In this document: positions 17,316 to 28,558 of the stretch, piece after piece
Numbering within the stretch: the stretch's first letter is position 1
Layout: every line of letters starts with the position of its first letter
Assembly (NCBI GenBank): GCA_937139405.1
Contig: CAKZPV010000033.1
Location: forward strand, 224,911-288,910
Direction of reading: 5' to 3'
Length of the DNA: 64,000 bases
Origin: an uncultured Nitrospirota bacterium
GTDB lineage: Bacteria > Nitrospirota > Nitrospiria > Nitrospirales > UBA8639
Program-made: the position numbers and the translations under genes
Notes under the pieces: model-generated
Told to the model about the DNA's origin: nothing
The model's database searches: none
The model's input: the letters and a program-made list of their open reading frames with translations, nothing else

Positions 17316-18402
17316 GGCCCAATATCTTTCCCGAAAGAGGGAGATTGATGCCGCGATAGTTCGAACGCTTGAGAGCGGCAGGTATATCCTCGGAACAGAG
17401 GTGGAAAGTTTTGAAAATGAATTTTCTACTTTTCTGGGGGTCCGTTGTTGCATAGGTGTCGGCAATGGGACCGATGCCCTTGCTCTTGCCCTGAAAGGTG
17501 TCGGTATTACACCAGGTCATGAGGTGATTACGGTGGCGAATTCTGCTGTGGCAACGGTCGCGGCCATCGAACAAATTGGGGCTATTCCAGTATTTGCAGA
17601 TATTGATGAACAGACACGATGTCTTGATCCGCAGGAGATCGAAAGGCTTATGACTTCTCGGACGAAGGCCATTGTTCCTGTACATCTTTTTGGGCAACCG
17701 GCACCAATGGAAGAGATTACTCGAATATCTAGGAACCTGGGCTTGAAGATTGTTGAGGATTGTGCTCAGGCGCATGGCGCAGAAATACAGGGGAAGAGGG
17801 TAGGGTCATTTGGTGATGCCGCCGCCTTTAGTTTCTATCCAACAAAAAATCTTGGTGCGCTTGGTGATGGTGGTGCCGTCGTTACAAATATAATTGAAGT
17901 GGCTGAAGCTGTGAAGCGACTTCGCGAATATGGTTGGACCGAACGCTATGTCAGTAGCCGACCTGGAGTCAATTCTCGTTTAGATGAAATTCAGGCTGCC
18001 ATTCTTCGAGTCAAACTTCCTTTTATTGACGCAGACAATGCTCGTAGGCGGGATATTGCACAACGATATGAAGGCGCGATGCGCGCGCCAAAAATAACTG
18101 CTCCACCAAGAATTCCAGGTACAGTTTCAGTCATGCATTTGTTTGTCGCAAAGAGCGAGAACCGAAAAGATTTAAGTGCGTATTTAGAAAAGCAAGGGAT
18201 TGGGACGGCTGTTCATTATCCTATGCCCATTCATCAGCAACCTGCCTATGTGAATCGATTTCGAGGGCGAGACCGGTTGCCCTGTACGGAATCGTTGGCT
18301 GAAAAGATTTTGAGTTTACCAATGTATCCTGAATTGACCGAAATCCAGGTGAATAGCATTTGTGCCGCGTTGAAGAATTGGTGTGAGGAGGGGAGAGATT
18401 GA
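17287..18402 (+). CDS. DegT/DnrJ/EryC1 family sugar aminotransferase
   Basis: This PLP enzyme transfers an amino group to a keto sugar nucleotide. The 371-residue protein has the family fold: [17 protein letters not shown], then [24 protein letters not shown], and the PLP-binding Lys in [16 protein letters not shown]. The N-terminal signature resembles C3-aminotransferases (DesV, QdtB, FdtB type) more than the PerA perosamine synthases. That is an impression from motifs only. With gmd and the SDR, it would supply an amino-deoxy sugar. It overlaps the SDR by 29 bases and the giant glycosyltransferase gene by 4 bases. Confidence 0.92.
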   Translation: MPAIPFANPKAQYLSRKREIDAAIVRTLESGRYILGTEVESFENEFSTFLGVRCCIGVGNGTDALALALKGVGITPGHEVITVANSAVATVAAIEQIGAIPVFADIDEQTRCLDPQEIERLMTSRTKAIVPVHLFGQPAPMEEITRISRNLGLKIVEDCAQAHGAEIQGKRVGSFGDAAAFSFYPTKNLGALGDGGAVVTNIIEVAEAVKRLREYGWTERYVSSRPGVNSRLDEIQAAILRVKLPFIDADNARRRDIAQRYEGAMRAPKITAPPRIPGTVSVMHLFVAKSENRKDLSAYLEKQGIGTAVHYPMPIHQQPAYVNRFRGRDRLPCTESLAEKILSLPMYPELTEIQVNSICAALKNWCEEGRD

Positions 18403-21400
18403 TGAAGCGATTCTATTGCACGTACTTCGACAAAAATTATCTCGTAAGAGCTCTCGCCCTTATTAACTCTCTCCAGCAGCATGAAAAGAGTGATTTCGTG
18501 CTTTTCGCTGTGTGCATGGATGAACTCAGCCGAGCGTTTTTAGAAAAACTCGCCTTAGAAAATGTCGTGCCCATTCCGATTCACCAGATTGAATGTGGGG
18601 ACAAGGCTTTAATTTCAACAAAAGAAACACGATCTTTAGTTGAATATTACTGGACGGCTACCCCTTCGATTATTTTGTATTTCATTGAGCATTATCCTGA
18701 GATTGAGATACTGACCTATTTGGATTCAGATCTTTTTTTCTTTTCCAGTCCGGATCCGGTCTTTCAAGAATTAGGACAGCAATCAATTCTTCTGCATGAA
18801 CATCGTTTTTCTTCTTCTTTGATGCATCTTGCGGAGCACAATGGAAAGTATAACGTGGGGTTGCTGTGCTTCCGGAATGATACCCATGGTATCCATGCGC
18901 TCAGATGGTGGAGAGAACGGTGTTTGGAATGGTGTTTTACACGTTATGAGGATGGAAAATTGGGCGACCAAATGTACCTCAATGATTGGAAGGAACGGTT
19001 TCAGAAGGTTGTGGAATTGCAACATATTGGCGGAGGATTAGGGCCCTGGAATCAAGAGCAATATGTCTTTCAAAAAAATATCTTCGGCAAGACTCTAGTT
19101 AATGAGCTCCCAGTCATTTTCTATCACTTTCATGCTTTACGGTTCGTCAATCCTGAAATTATCATACCGGTCGATCATCTTCATTATCCAATGAATCTCT
19201 TGGTTCTTGAACATTGTTATGTGCCATATATTTTGGCACTTTCAAACAGCCTGCAAGTTCTCAAGACCGTGATGCCAAGCTTCGATTGTGGCCTACGAAG
19301 TGAAGAGACAATTTCTGTCAACCACATAATTTTTGGGAAGGCATGCTTGGCTGATGCTCTGAAAGCACAAGCAATCCCTCAAACTCCCATACGCATGCAT
19401 CCTGATTGGGACTGTTATTGTCCAGAACAGATAAAGGGTAAGAGCGAAAGCGTCAATGGCCACATGTCGGAAAGGATTTGTAATCAGAATATTAATAGCG
19501 AACATGCTTCGGATCAAAAAATGCCATCAAAGAATCACCAAATTGTCATACATAATCAGTATCAACTCTTTTCTCTTCTTCAACAGGATCCTCTTGTTAA
19601 TCGGGTACAGGCTTTATACGTGATCGGTGCGCATTTGTTTCAGGAACATGAGATGCTGCTAGGCATGTTGCCCGATCTTCAACATATCTATCTTTTTGAG
19701 CCGATTCCTGATTGTTACAGCTATCTGAAGAAATTTGAGACCCAAGATTCACGAATCAAGGTATTTCCCTATGCTCTCTCTCAAGAGAATGGAACTGCAG
19801 AATTTTTTCTGACGGATAATCAGGGCGAATCGAGTTCACTGTTACCCATGGAAAAACATCTTGAGATTTTTCCGCAAGTCCATCATGTACAAACGGTTAG
19901 GGTAGAAACTCGAAGATTAGAAAGTGTGATTCAAGAATTTCATTTGGTGAAACCGGATATGCTGTTTCTTGACGTACAAGGTGCCGAATATCAAATTCTC
20001 TCTTCCATATCTGAATGTCTTCTCTCACAAATTCATCTCATATATGCGGAAGCCAGTTTAGAAGAGCTTTATCGAGGGTCAAAAACGTTACAAGATATGA
20101 GAGAGTTGCTTAGCCCTTATTTTGATTTTTCCGGTTATGCTCCTATGTCAGAACAAACTCCAACACATGGGAACGCGTTGTTTGCAAATAAGGGAAAACC
20201 AATCACGAGTGAAGGGGCAACATCAATGATTTCAAATAAGAGAGAGCCTCTGATCTCAGTTATTGTCTCAACCTATAATTCACTAGAATTTATCCGTGAA
20301 TGTTTAGAAGACCTTGAACGTCAGACTCTTATCGGACAAATGGAAATTATTGTCGTGGATGCCGCTTCTCCTCAACACGAAAGATCGGTCATTGAAGAAT
20401 TTCAAGAACGCTTTGGCAATATTGTGTATATACGGACTTCTAAAAGAATTACGGTCTATGCTGCTTGGAATTTAGCCATTCGTGCATCAGAAGGGAAATA
20501 CATTACCCCCTTCAGTACGAATGACCGTTTGAGGAAAGATGCCTATGAAATCCTTGTCAGGGCTTTAGAGAATAATCAGAATATTCCGCTTGTCTATGGA
20601 GATACCTACGTGACTCAAGTGCCACATGAAACCTTTGAAAGTCATACGCGTTGCGATGAATGGAGATGGCCTGAATACAGCTTTGAAGATCTTCTTTATA
20701 ATTGTCGAGTCGGGCCACATCCTATGTGGCGAAGAACCATTCATGAAACAATTGGCTATTTTGATGAAGAATATAAGGCACTTGGGGATCAAGATTTGTG
20801 GTTGCGCATAGCAGAAAAACATCCTTTGTTACATGTGCCGGAGTTTACAGGCCTTTATTGGAACTCTCCTCTTGGATTGTCATGCCAATCTGATATTGCT
20901 GATCCTGAACATTTAAAAATTCGCAAGATGTATATTGCCCGCTTTCAGGAGAGAGCAACTCCTAGTCGGATGAGAAATGCTATTGATAATTCGCAAAGAA
21001 CAATAAAGTCTAGTCTAGCTTCGGAAAATGCTCTGGTCATGCACCAAAAATCGAAGCCTAGCTCTACTATTCATGATTCGGAAAATTCGCAGAAGCGAAT
21101 TACCCTCATTCCAAATGATGAAATTTGTGGTTACATCAGGTTGTACCAACCCTTACTTGCGGGAAACCATCTCTGGCAAAGCAATGAGGAAACTAATCAG
21201 AAAATTTTTCCGCCACCAGGTCATCAGATTTCCTTGCCCATGGGTTCACGTGAGGTTTGGGTTACGCAACGTAACAGTGTGTTGACTGAGCAACAAATTA
21301 AAGAAGCTCAAAGCCAAGGTACCCGTATCATCCATGATTGTGATGATCTGTTATGGAAAATCGATGACAATAATTATAATTCGAAATTTCTGAAGCCCGG

Positions 21401-23804
21401 TGAAATTGACAGAATGTTTCGATTAATGAAGCTGGCTGATTGTGTCACGGTATCAACAGAAGTCCTTCGAGAAAAACTTGAAGGATGGGACATCCAAGCT
21501 GTTGTGTTGCCGAATTGTCTTTATACCGAGGATTGGAAAGGTCTAGAGGGTAAACGACGTATGGGATCTCGCCCTCGAGTAGGGTGGGCAGGGCAGGCGG
21601 ATGTTCATCTGGATGACCTATTTCTTATAGGCAAGCTGGTTGAAGTGATGGGGGATGAAGTGGAATGGGTCTTTTTTGGTTCTACTCCTGAACATATTCA
21701 AACGTTAGCTCCACAATGTGAAGTTTATCCTATGGTAACAATTCACGATTTCCCCAAACAATTAGCGCAGCTTAATCTGGATTTGGCACTCGCCCCTCTT
21801 TTCCCGAGCGCATTTAATGAAGGAAAGAGTGATTTGCGTATTTTGCAATATGGGATGCTTGGATATCCTGTGATTGCCACAGATATTCAACCCTACAAGG
21901 ATACACCTGTGACACGGGTATCCCACGATCATCATGTTTGGGTTGAGACGATACGAGAACGGCTAGCTGATATGGATAGTCTGGAAAGAGAAGGCGATCA
22001 ACTACGAGAGTGGGTTCTTGCTAATCGTATGCAGGGTCAGGTGATGAGTCAGTATCAGTTAGCCTGGCTAGGTTCATCAGGCAGAGACTCTAATGAGCCT
22101 AGCCAAACCACACATTCTTCTATTTTGAAAAGTGATTTGCCGACATCTGAGACAAAGGAGCATTTTCTCTGTTCAATTGTTATACCTGTCATGAATAAAC
22201 TTGAATTGACGCGACAATGTTTAACGAGCTTGGCGGAGGTAACAAAGGGTTGTTCTTACGAAGTGATTGTGGTTGATAACGCCTCAACTGATGGTACAGT
22301 GAAATTTTTATCTTCGTTACATGGCGATATTTCCATAATTAGTAATACGGAAAATCTTGGATTTGCGAAAGGCTGCAATCAAGGTGCTCGGGCGGCCACG
22401 GGGCAATATGTGGTGTTTTTAAATAATGACACGATCCCGTTGTCAGGGTGGTTGGAAGAGTTGGTCACGGAGGTCGAAACGCATCAAGACGTCGCCGTGG
22501 TTGGGAGTAAGTTATTATACCCAGATGATAAAGTTCAGCATGCTGGGGTTGTTCTGTCTCGGAGTGAACAAATTCCATATCATATATTTCAGAATGTGTC
22601 ACAGGATTTACTCGCGGTGAACCAGCGGCGAGAATTTCAGGCTGTGACTGCGGCCTGCATGTTGGTGAGAAAGGAGACCTTTGAAGACGTAGGAGGATTT
22701 GATGAAGGCTATGTGAATGGTTTTGAGGATGTCGACTTGTGTTTGAAAATTCGTCAAATGGGTAAGAGAATTATTTATCAGCCGAAGAGTTGCCTGTACC
22801 ATTTAGAAAGTCAAACACCAGGAAGAAAAAAATATGATAAGGCCAACGCACGACGTTTAGCCGCTCGCTGGGAGCATCAATGGTTGGGGGATGAGGATCT
22901 GGTGGCGTATCAAAACGGTTACATCATTCAACAACATGTTTCGGAAGACAACTTACGTAGTCAATTAGTTCCAATACAAAATATAGCCAATCATACTACT
23001 TGGCAGCGAGTGATAGACCTTCAGCAACAATTGTTTGGTCGGGAACACCAATCACTAGCTAAAATGGATGATCAGCAAAGAATTCGTGGTCTACTGGACA
23101 AGGTAGAAGAGTGGCCTTTGGACATTGGAATTCTTGCCTGGGTTGGCAGAGTCTGTGAGACCTTGGGGTGTGAACCTGAAGCCATGAAATTTTGGGAGAA
23201 ATTGCTCGAATTTGGAGATTTTTTGGATGCCAGGTTAGGCTTGGCGCGTGGAACGTTAAAGAATGGAGAGTTTGCCGAAACCCAAAAACATCTTGATGTA
23301 TTATTTAAAGTTTTTTCTCCAAGAGGAGAAACATGGACCTTGCAAGGAATTCTTTCTATGCAGCGGCACAACTATTCCGAAGCCAAACAAGCATTTGAGC
23401 AGTCGTTGATTATTGACGAGGAGAATATTAAAGCTCGTATGGGTCTAGGAATGGCGTGTATGGGACTTGGACAGCATGCAGAAGCCTGGAGCATTTTCGA
23501 GCAAGTGTTGTCTATCAATCCGGATCATGTTGAGGCCATACGGTGTTTGATTCAAGCTGGGACGGCTTTACAACGATGGGACGTTTTAGCAGGTGATTTG
23601 ACCCGGTTTGTTGAACGAAATCCAACGGATTGTGATATCCGATTTGCCTTGGCTGGAGTCCAATTCAGAGCGGGCGCTTCTGAAAAGTCTAAGGAACACC
23701 TCACTTGGCTACGCCTTGTTCAGCCAAACTATGAAGGATTGGAAGATTTAGAAAGGTTGTTGGCAACTTCTCAGTCCCGCAGCAATTTGGTTCCCGTACG
23801 TTAG
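18399..23804 (+). CDS. Giant multimodular glycosyltransferase with FkbM module and TPR tail
   Basis: This 1801-residue protein is the largest in the window. Residues about 1-260 form a GT-A/GT8-like transferase with a DxD in LDSDLFFF near 107. Residues about 400-590 are an FkbM-like methyltransferase ([19 protein letters not shown]). Residues about 616-840 are a GT2 domain ([17 protein letters not shown]). Residues about 900-1235 are a GT4/GT1-like domain ([41 protein letters not shown]). Residues about 1255-1510 are a second GT2 domain ([32 protein letters not shown]). Residues about 1550-1790 are TPR-like helices, which often bind protein acceptors. No signal peptide is seen. I infer assembly of an oligosaccharide on a cytoplasmic acceptor such as flagellin. 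Confidence 0.88.
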   Translation: MMKRFYCTYFDKNYLVRALALINSLQQHEKSDFVLFAVCMDELSRAFLEKLALENVVPIPIHQIECGDKALISTKETRSLVEYYWTATPSIILYFIEHYPEIEILTYLDSDLFFFSSPDPVFQELGQQSILLHEHRFSSSLMHLAEHNGKYNVGLLCFRNDTHGIHALRWWRERCLEWCFTRYEDGKLGDQMYLNDWKERFQKVVELQHIGGGLGPWNQEQYVFQKNIFGKTLVNELPVIFYHFHALRFVNPEIIIPVDHLHYPMNLLVLEHCYVPYILALSNSLQVLKTVMPSFDCGLRSEETISVNHIIFGKACLADALKAQAIPQTPIRMHPDWDCYCPEQIKGKSESVNGHMSERICNQNINSEHASDQKMPSKNHQIVIHNQYQLFSLLQQDPLVNRVQALYVIGAHLFQEHEMLLGMLPDLQHIYLFEPIPDCYSYLKKFETQDSRIKVFPYALSQENGTAEFFLTDNQGESSSLLPMEKHLEIFPQVHHVQTVRVETRRLESVIQEFHLVKPDMLFLDVQGAEYQILSSISECLLSQIHLIYAEASLEELYRGSKTLQDMRELLSPYFDFSGYAPMSEQTPTHGNALFANKGKPITSEGATSMISNKREPLISVIVSTYNSLEFIRECLEDLERQTLIGQMEIIVVDAASPQHERSVIEEFQERFGNIVYIRTSKRITVYAAWNLAIRASEGKYITPFSTNDRLRKDAYEILVRALENNQNIPLVYGDTYVTQVPHETFESHTRCDEWRWPEYSFEDLLYNCRVGPHPMWRRTIHETIGYFDEEYKALGDQDLWLRIAEKHPLLHVPEFTGLYWNSPLGLSCQSDIADPEHLKIRKMYIARFQERATPSRMRNAIDNSQRTIKSSLASENALVMHQKSKPSSTIHDSENSQKRITLIPNDEICGYIRLYQPLLAGNHLWQSNEETNQKIFPPPGHQISLPMGSREVWVTQRNSVLTEQQIKEAQSQGTRIIHDCDDLLWKIDDNNYNSKFLKPGEIDRMFRLMKLADCVTVSTEVLREKLEGWDIQAVVLPNCLYTEDWKGLEGKRRMGSRPRVGWAGQADVHLDDLFLIGKLVEVMGDEVEWVFFGSTPEHIQTLAPQCEVYPMVTIHDFPKQLAQLNLDLALAPLFPSAFNEGKSDLRILQYGMLGYPVIATDIQPYKDTPVTRVSHDHHVWVETIRERLADMDSLEREGDQLREWVLANRMQGQVMSQYQLAWLGSSGRDSNEPSQTTHSSILKSDLPTSETKEHFLCSIVIPVMNKLELTRQCLTSLAEVTKGCSYEVIVVDNASTDGTVKFLSSLHGDISIISNTENLGFAKGCNQGARAATGQYVVFLNNDTIPLSGWLEELVTEVETHQDVAVVGSKLLYPDDKVQHAGVVLSRSEQIPYHIFQNVSQDLLAVNQRREFQAVTAACMLVRKETFEDVGGFDEGYVNGFEDVDLCLKIRQMGKRIIYQPKSCLYHLESQTPGRKKYDKANARRLAARWEHQWLGDEDLVAYQNGYIIQQHVSEDNLRSQLVPIQNIANHTTWQRVIDLQQQLFGREHQSLAKMDDQQRIRGLLDKVEEWPLDIGILAWVGRVCETLGCEPEAMKFWEKLLEFGDFLDARLGLARGTLKNGEFAETQKHLDVLFKVFSPRGETWTLQGILSMQRHNYSEAKQAFEQSLIIDEENIKARMGLGMACMGLGQHAEAWSIFEQVLSINPDHVEAIRCLIQAGTALQRWDVLAGDLTRFVERNPTDCDIRFALAGVQFRAGASEKSKEHLTWLRLVQPNYEGLEDLERLLATSQSRSNLVPVR

Positions 23805-23835
23805 GAAGGAAATTGTTGCCGAGTCAAACCAGTCG

Positions 23836-25086
23836 ATGTCTCGTTCTCTCCTATTACAGTTAGCACGATTGGGTGATCTGATCCAGTCTCTTCCGGCTAT
23901 TTCTTCTCTGCATTCGTCTCTTCCTGATCAACCATTAGATCTTCTGTGTGCAGCCCCGTTGACATCTATTGGCAAACTTTTCTCAGGTATTCAGGGAGTT
24001 TATCCCTGGGAAGGTGAGCGATGGCATACCTTTACCACCCAGGATAGAGTTGAGAAACAAGACCTAATCAAGATGGCAGAACAATACTTGCAAGATTGTG
24101 CTTTGCCTTCGTATGCCTTGGCCTATAATTTGAATAATCATCCTCGGAGTATTGTGGCATCTCATTTGTTAAGTGACCGTGTGGTTGGAGCAGGTGACCA
24201 GGGTCCATTAAATTCTAATATTCCCCCATGGGTGGCCTATTTACGCCAAGTGGCGAGAGAGCGTGGACCCAACCGCATTCATCTGGCCGATGCCTTTTGT
24301 GGGGTGTGTGGAATAACCCCTCCGTCCGTGACTCCGACTATTCAAGCCACGCATGTTGATTTACCTACGGATTTTGTACAAATGGTGAATGATGAGTCAG
24401 TGGAACGAATTGGAATTGTTTTAGGAGCTGGAGATGGAGATCGCAGAGTTCCGCTCACAGCATGGCGGCGATTGATTGAAAGCTGTATTGATCATCTTCC
24501 CAATTCTCTGTGTCTGTTGATTGGTGGAGCAGGCGAACGAGAAGCGGCGCTGGCCTTAGAGGATCAGCTTTCGTCTCAGTATCTCTCACGGTTGCTCAAC
24601 TGTGTGGGAAGGACGACTTTGCCGGAACTTGCACATGTCTTGAATCGATGTGAGTGGGTTGTGGGATCGGATACCGGCCCCTTGCATTTAGGCGTGGCCT
24701 GTGGTGCACGGGCCATTGGTTGGTATTTTTCGCGAGCTCGTGTGCATGAAACCGGTCCGTATGGGGAGGGATATTATGTGTGGCAGTACCAGGGAAATTC
24801 GCATTTGGAACCCACGGGCAGTTCAGATATGAAGAGGCAACCTCAGCTTCCTTCTTCATGGCCGGTGCTGGAAACTCTTCAACTTATGCAAGATCAATAT
24901 AGTGGTGAAAGTCCGGCGGAATGGGAACTATGGAATAGTCATCGCGATGAGTGGGGCGTATTTTATACGAATGGAGAAAATTCGGAATCTCTGTTTGCAA
25001 AGAGGGAAACGATATGGAAAGAGTTGTCGGCGATGACGTTAAATCAACAGGTGTTTTCCAATAGCAATGTCATCATAGCAGGATAG
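23836..25086 (+). CDS. GT9 family (heptosyltransferase-like) glycosyltransferase
   Basis: This 416-residue protein belongs to the ADP-heptose:LPS heptosyltransferase family (GT9, GT-B fold). The N-terminus LLQLARLGDLIQSLPAIS is the acceptor-side signature. The donor-side signature is WVVGSDTGPLHLGVACG. Unlike the other GT9 proteins in this window, it lacks the four-cysteine motif after the donor site. It sits in the island next to fliC and far from the LPS-core cluster, so it may modify protein rather than lipid A-core. That role is inference. The ATG lies 31 bases after the giant gene; no strong ribosome-binding site is visible. Confidence 0.85.
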   Translation: MSRSLLLQLARLGDLIQSLPAISSLHSSLPDQPLDLLCAAPLTSIGKLFSGIQGVYPWEGERWHTFTTQDRVEKQDLIKMAEQYLQDCALPSYALAYNLNNHPRSIVASHLLSDRVVGAGDQGPLNSNIPPWVAYLRQVARERGPNRIHLADAFCGVCGITPPSVTPTIQATHVDLPTDFVQMVNDESVERIGIVLGAGDGDRRVPLTAWRRLIESCIDHLPNSLCLLIGGAGEREAALALEDQLSSQYLSRLLNCVGRTTLPELAHVLNRCEWVVGSDTGPLHLGVACGARAIGWYFSRARVHETGPYGEGYYVWQYQGNSHLEPTGSSDMKRQPQLPSSWPVLETLQLMQDQYSGESPAEWELWNSHRDEWGVFYTNGENSESLFAKRETIWKELSAMTLNQQVFSNSNVIIAG

Positions 25087-25091
25087 AAATT

Positions 25092-26909
25092 ATGAATTTG
25101 TTTCAACGAAATGTAGCAATCCTTCGTCGCTGTGATCCGGAGTTAGCGTCACAAGTATCTAAAGTGTCAGGTGGAATCTTATCGGTTCACACCGCAAAAT
25201 CTGGTGTCCCAACGGCGACGGTGAAAAATAGAGCCATACATAGTGCCTATGATCCCATACGAGAAGCGGAACAATGGGCTGACCATCAAGTGAAAGATTG
25301 TCAGCCTGGTGAAATATTTGTCGTGCTGGGTATGGGTTTGCTCTATCACGTAGAAGCGTTGCGTGCGAAGTTGCCTCAGGGCGCTGTCATCCTTGTGGTC
25401 GTTCCGGAAGTATCTGAACTGGTTGATGGGTTGACTGTTCGATCTTTGGATGGGTGGAGCGAACGAGTTAGCTGGCTGTGGGGTGAACCCGAACAGATGG
25501 CTTTGCAAGTTGCTCAACAGCCTCAACGTATTCGACTCTTAACCTACGAACCGGCCTTGATCATTCATCAGGGAAAATATGATGCATTTCGTTCTCAACT
25601 TCGTGAGCATTTAGCCAAGAGTCTCAATGGTCGATTGCATATCATGGTGGTCGGTCCGATCTATGGAGGCTCTCTTCCTATTGCTGGTTATGTGGTTAGA
25701 GCCTTGGAATCTTTGGGACATCGAGTGAGCTGGGTTGATCATAGTCTTCACGATCCGGGTTTTCAAAATTTAGAGACGATACGCGATGATCGCCTCCGCT
25801 TAACGGTCCAGCAGCGGTTTAGCGAGACCTTAGGAGTTATTAGTTTGGCACATGTGGCAGAGGATCCTCCTGACTTTGTTTTAGCCATGTCGCAAGCACC
25901 TCTGTCTATGGCTGTGCTTGAACAAATGCGTCGAAAAAAAGTAGTGACTGCCATGTGGTTTGTGGAAAATTTTCGCCACTTAACGTATTGGCAGCAGATG
26001 ATTGAAGGCTATGATTTTTGGTTTGTGATGCAGCAAGCCGGATGTGTAGAAGCTTTTAAGAACGCGGGTGCTTCGCATGTTTCGTATTTGCCACTTGCCG
26101 CTGATCCAACCATTCATCAGTCTATTGAATTGACCGAGCAGGAACGAGTGGAATTGGAAGCAGACGTTTCATTTCTTGGGGCTGGCTATCGGAATCGACG
26201 GGAGATTTTGCCCGCGTTGTTGGAAAAAGAATGGTCTTTTAAGTTGTGGGGCAATGAATGGAATAATGCTGGAATTTTAACCAAGGTCCTTCAACGAAAC
26301 GGGGCGAGAATTGACACACCAACCAGTGTGAAAATTTTTAATGGAACCCGAGTCAATGTCAACCTTCATTCGTACGCGGGAGAGGGTTTTGATCCTGCTG
26401 GCGATAGTGTGAACCCACGTGCGTTTGAACTGGCGAGTTGTGGGGCTTTTCAAGTGATTGATCATCGAACCTTGTTGCCTGACTTATTCGATGACGCCAT
26501 GATGGGAGTGGTGAAGACACCAGAAGAGTTAGTGCGAGCTGTCAGGAAATATTTGCATGAACCAGAACAGCGACAGACTATGGCCGAAGAATCAAAAAAA
26601 CGAGTGATGATGTCTCATACCTATGCCCATAGAATGCAGACCTTGTTAAGTACTATGGGTTTGGCTTGTCCTGATCGAATTGGAGGCATTCTCCAAGGTG
26701 AACGCCAGGCTGAATCATTATTGGCTCGTAGCCAAGATTGTCAGGAACTCGTTCCACTTCTGAGAACATTTCCCACAACTGATCGCGTGGAATTAGAGGA
26801 TATGGCGAAGATTATTCGCCAGAAAGGTCCTGAAGCTCAATTGAAACGGGAAGAACTGCTGCTGTTGATGATGGATGAATATCGTCAAGAAAAACGTGAT
26901 TTTCTATGA
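25092..26909 (+). CDS. CgeB-like glycosyltransferase with N-terminal extension
   Basis: This 605-residue protein has a C-terminal glycosyltransferase region (about residues 180-530) of the CgeB/spore-maturation type. It is seen in HIMVVGPIYGGSLPIAGY, VSFLGAGYRNRREIL and the donor-side NPRAFELASCGAFQVID. The N-terminal ~175 residues contain a segment FVVLGMGLLYHVEAL that resembles a Rossmann-type motif of motility-accessory or MAF-like proteins, but I cannot assign it. Proteins of this type are common near flagellin genes and in glycan islands. It lies 5 bases after the GT9 gene and overlaps the next GT9 by 4 bases, so the three are translationally coupled. Confidence 0.8.
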   Translation: MNLFQRNVAILRRCDPELASQVSKVSGGILSVHTAKSGVPTATVKNRAIHSAYDPIREAEQWADHQVKDCQPGEIFVVLGMGLLYHVEALRAKLPQGAVILVVVPEVSELVDGLTVRSLDGWSERVSWLWGEPEQMALQVAQQPQRIRLLTYEPALIIHQGKYDAFRSQLREHLAKSLNGRLHIMVVGPIYGGSLPIAGYVVRALESLGHRVSWVDHSLHDPGFQNLETIRDDRLRLTVQQRFSETLGVISLAHVAEDPPDFVLAMSQAPLSMAVLEQMRRKKVVTAMWFVENFRHLTYWQQMIEGYDFWFVMQQAGCVEAFKNAGASHVSYLPLAADPTIHQSIELTEQERVELEADVSFLGAGYRNRREILPALLEKEWSFKLWGNEWNNAGILTKVLQRNGARIDTPTSVKIFNGTRVNVNLHSYAGEGFDPAGDSVNPRAFELASCGAFQVIDHRTLLPDLFDDAMMGVVKTPEELVRAVRKYLHEPEQRQTMAEESKKRVMMSHTYAHRMQTLLSTMGLACPDRIGGILQGERQAESLLARSQDCQELVPLLRTFPTTDRVELEDMAKIIRQKGPEAQLKREELLLLMMDEYRQEKRDFL

Positions 26910-28558
26910 GCCAAGTCTTAATTATTAACATCACCAGAATGGGGGATCTGATTCAGATGATCCCTCTGTTGGCACGTTTGGAAGAAGAAAGCCCTGGTGT
27001 GACGATTGATCTTATTGTCGATCAAGAGTTTGCTCATGTAGCGATGTTAATACCTGGAATTCGCCATGTCTTAGCTTTTGATTTTCAGAAATTAATGGAT
27101 GAGAGTCGGGTCCGTGCTCGTGATGTAGTTTCGCTTTATCAGGATCTTTCTCATTGGGCGAAACCTTTGCTTCAAGTTGGATATGATCGAGTGATTAATT
27201 TGACTTTCAATCGTCGAAGTGCCTTCTTGGTTAAATTTTTTGGATGTGTCGACGAACGGGGAATGACCACTGCTCAAGATGGAAGTTTTCTTGTCAAAAA
27301 TCCTTGGATGAAATATTTTTTGGATTTTCAAGCTTATCGCCACGTGAACCGGTTTAATATTGTTGATCTATTTGCACTTGGGGGGAGCGGCCCAGGTGGC
27401 TTTCATCCTATCCAATTATTGGTGACCCATAAACTGAGTGATTGGGCGAGGACTTTTTTGCGCCATGCTGGATCACCACATTATTGGGTGGCGGTTCAAG
27501 TTGGTGCCAGTGATCCCATGAAAGCCTGGCGACCGGAATATTATGGGCAAATGATGGCTCATCTGAGCAAACGACAAGATGTTGGGTTTGTACTTATTGG
27601 TAGCAAAAAAGAAGAGCCTGCAGTACAGGAGGCCATAAAAGTTTTTCGTCAGACTGGTGGACAGGGAATTCTCTGTGAAGCGGTTGGAAAAACTTCCGTG
27701 CCAGAAGTTATCGCGCTTTTACAGCAATGCCAATTGATGGTGACTAACGACACGGGGCCAATGCATATGGCTGTTGGCGTGACGACCCCTGTTGTGAATA
27801 TATCGGTCGGACATGTGGATTTCCGCGAAACGGGGCCTTTTGGGCCAGGGCATTGGGTTGTACAACCGGATATTGTATGCGGGCCTTGTGGATTCGACAA
27901 AGTCTGTCCTCATCATGCTTGTAAAGATCAGATTGTGACGGAGGAAATCGCTGAGTTGTGCTTGCATCTCATAGGAAAAACAACATTCCCGAAATTTAGT
28001 TCCAAGATTCGGGTTTATGAGGGAGCGATAGATGAAGATCAGCTCGGAACTTTTGTGCTGCGATCTGGCTATGAGCTAAATCTTACTACTTGGTATGGAA
28101 TCTATTGGCGTCGCTTTTGGTATGAAATGTTTACGGGTCGATTAAGCCAGATTCCTTTTTCTTCTGATGCTGCCCCGGATCATTCTGAGGTTTTAACCTT
28201 GTGGACGCAGTTTGGACCGCAAGTCGAAGCCTTGTGTCAACAGGCTGAGGGAGTACGGTCCCTGTGTCGGCAAGAGCCTGTGTCTGTGCTGAAATTGAAA
28301 AATGGCCAACAGCAACTAAAAGAGCAAACCATAGAGATTAAGGAACTGGTCAGATCTTCCTACGCATATGGACCTCTGGCTGTCGCCTTTATTCGAGAGA
28401 CATTTAATTTAGAAGGGCACACATTAATTGGGATGATGGAGGAATATGTGATGGCGGCTCATACTCTGGAAGATCGAGCCAAGCTCATATTCGAACAGCT
28501 TTCTCAGCAGTCATCTGAACCTAGAAGGAGGGAATTGTATGCTAGTGCAATTGGATGA
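26906..28558 (+). CDS. GT9 heptosyltransferase-like protein with four-Cys motif and C-terminal extension
   Basis: This 550-residue GT9 protein starts with LIINITRMGDLIQMIPLL and has the donor site VTNDTGPMHMAVG. Right after it comes the cysteine cluster CGPCGFDKVCPHHAC. The C-terminal ~200 residues are an extra domain of unknown function, ending in a helical region rich in Glu and Lys. The four cysteines recall the metal-binding cluster of autotransporter heptosyltransferases such as TibC, which glycosylate proteins. This, plus the closeness to fliC, suggests a protein heptosyltransferase, but I cannot show it. It overlaps its neighbours on both sides (4 and 20 bases). Confidence 0.83.
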   Translation: MSQVLIINITRMGDLIQMIPLLARLEEESPGVTIDLIVDQEFAHVAMLIPGIRHVLAFDFQKLMDESRVRARDVVSLYQDLSHWAKPLLQVGYDRVINLTFNRRSAFLVKFFGCVDERGMTTAQDGSFLVKNPWMKYFLDFQAYRHVNRFNIVDLFALGGSGPGGFHPIQLLVTHKLSDWARTFLRHAGSPHYWVAVQVGASDPMKAWRPEYYGQMMAHLSKRQDVGFVLIGSKKEEPAVQEAIKVFRQTGGQGILCEAVGKTSVPEVIALLQQCQLMVTNDTGPMHMAVGVTTPVVNISVGHVDFRETGPFGPGHWVVQPDIVCGPCGFDKVCPHHACKDQIVTEEIAELCLHLIGKTTFPKFSSKIRVYEGAIDEDQLGTFVLRSGYELNLTTWYGIYWRRFWYEMFTGRLSQIPFSSDAAPDHSEVLTLWTQFGPQVEALCQQAEGVRSLCRQEPVSVLKLKNGQQQLKEQTIEIKELVRSSYAYGPLAVAFIRETFNLEGHTLIGMMEEYVMAAHTLEDRAKLIFEQLSQQSSEPRRRELYASAIG

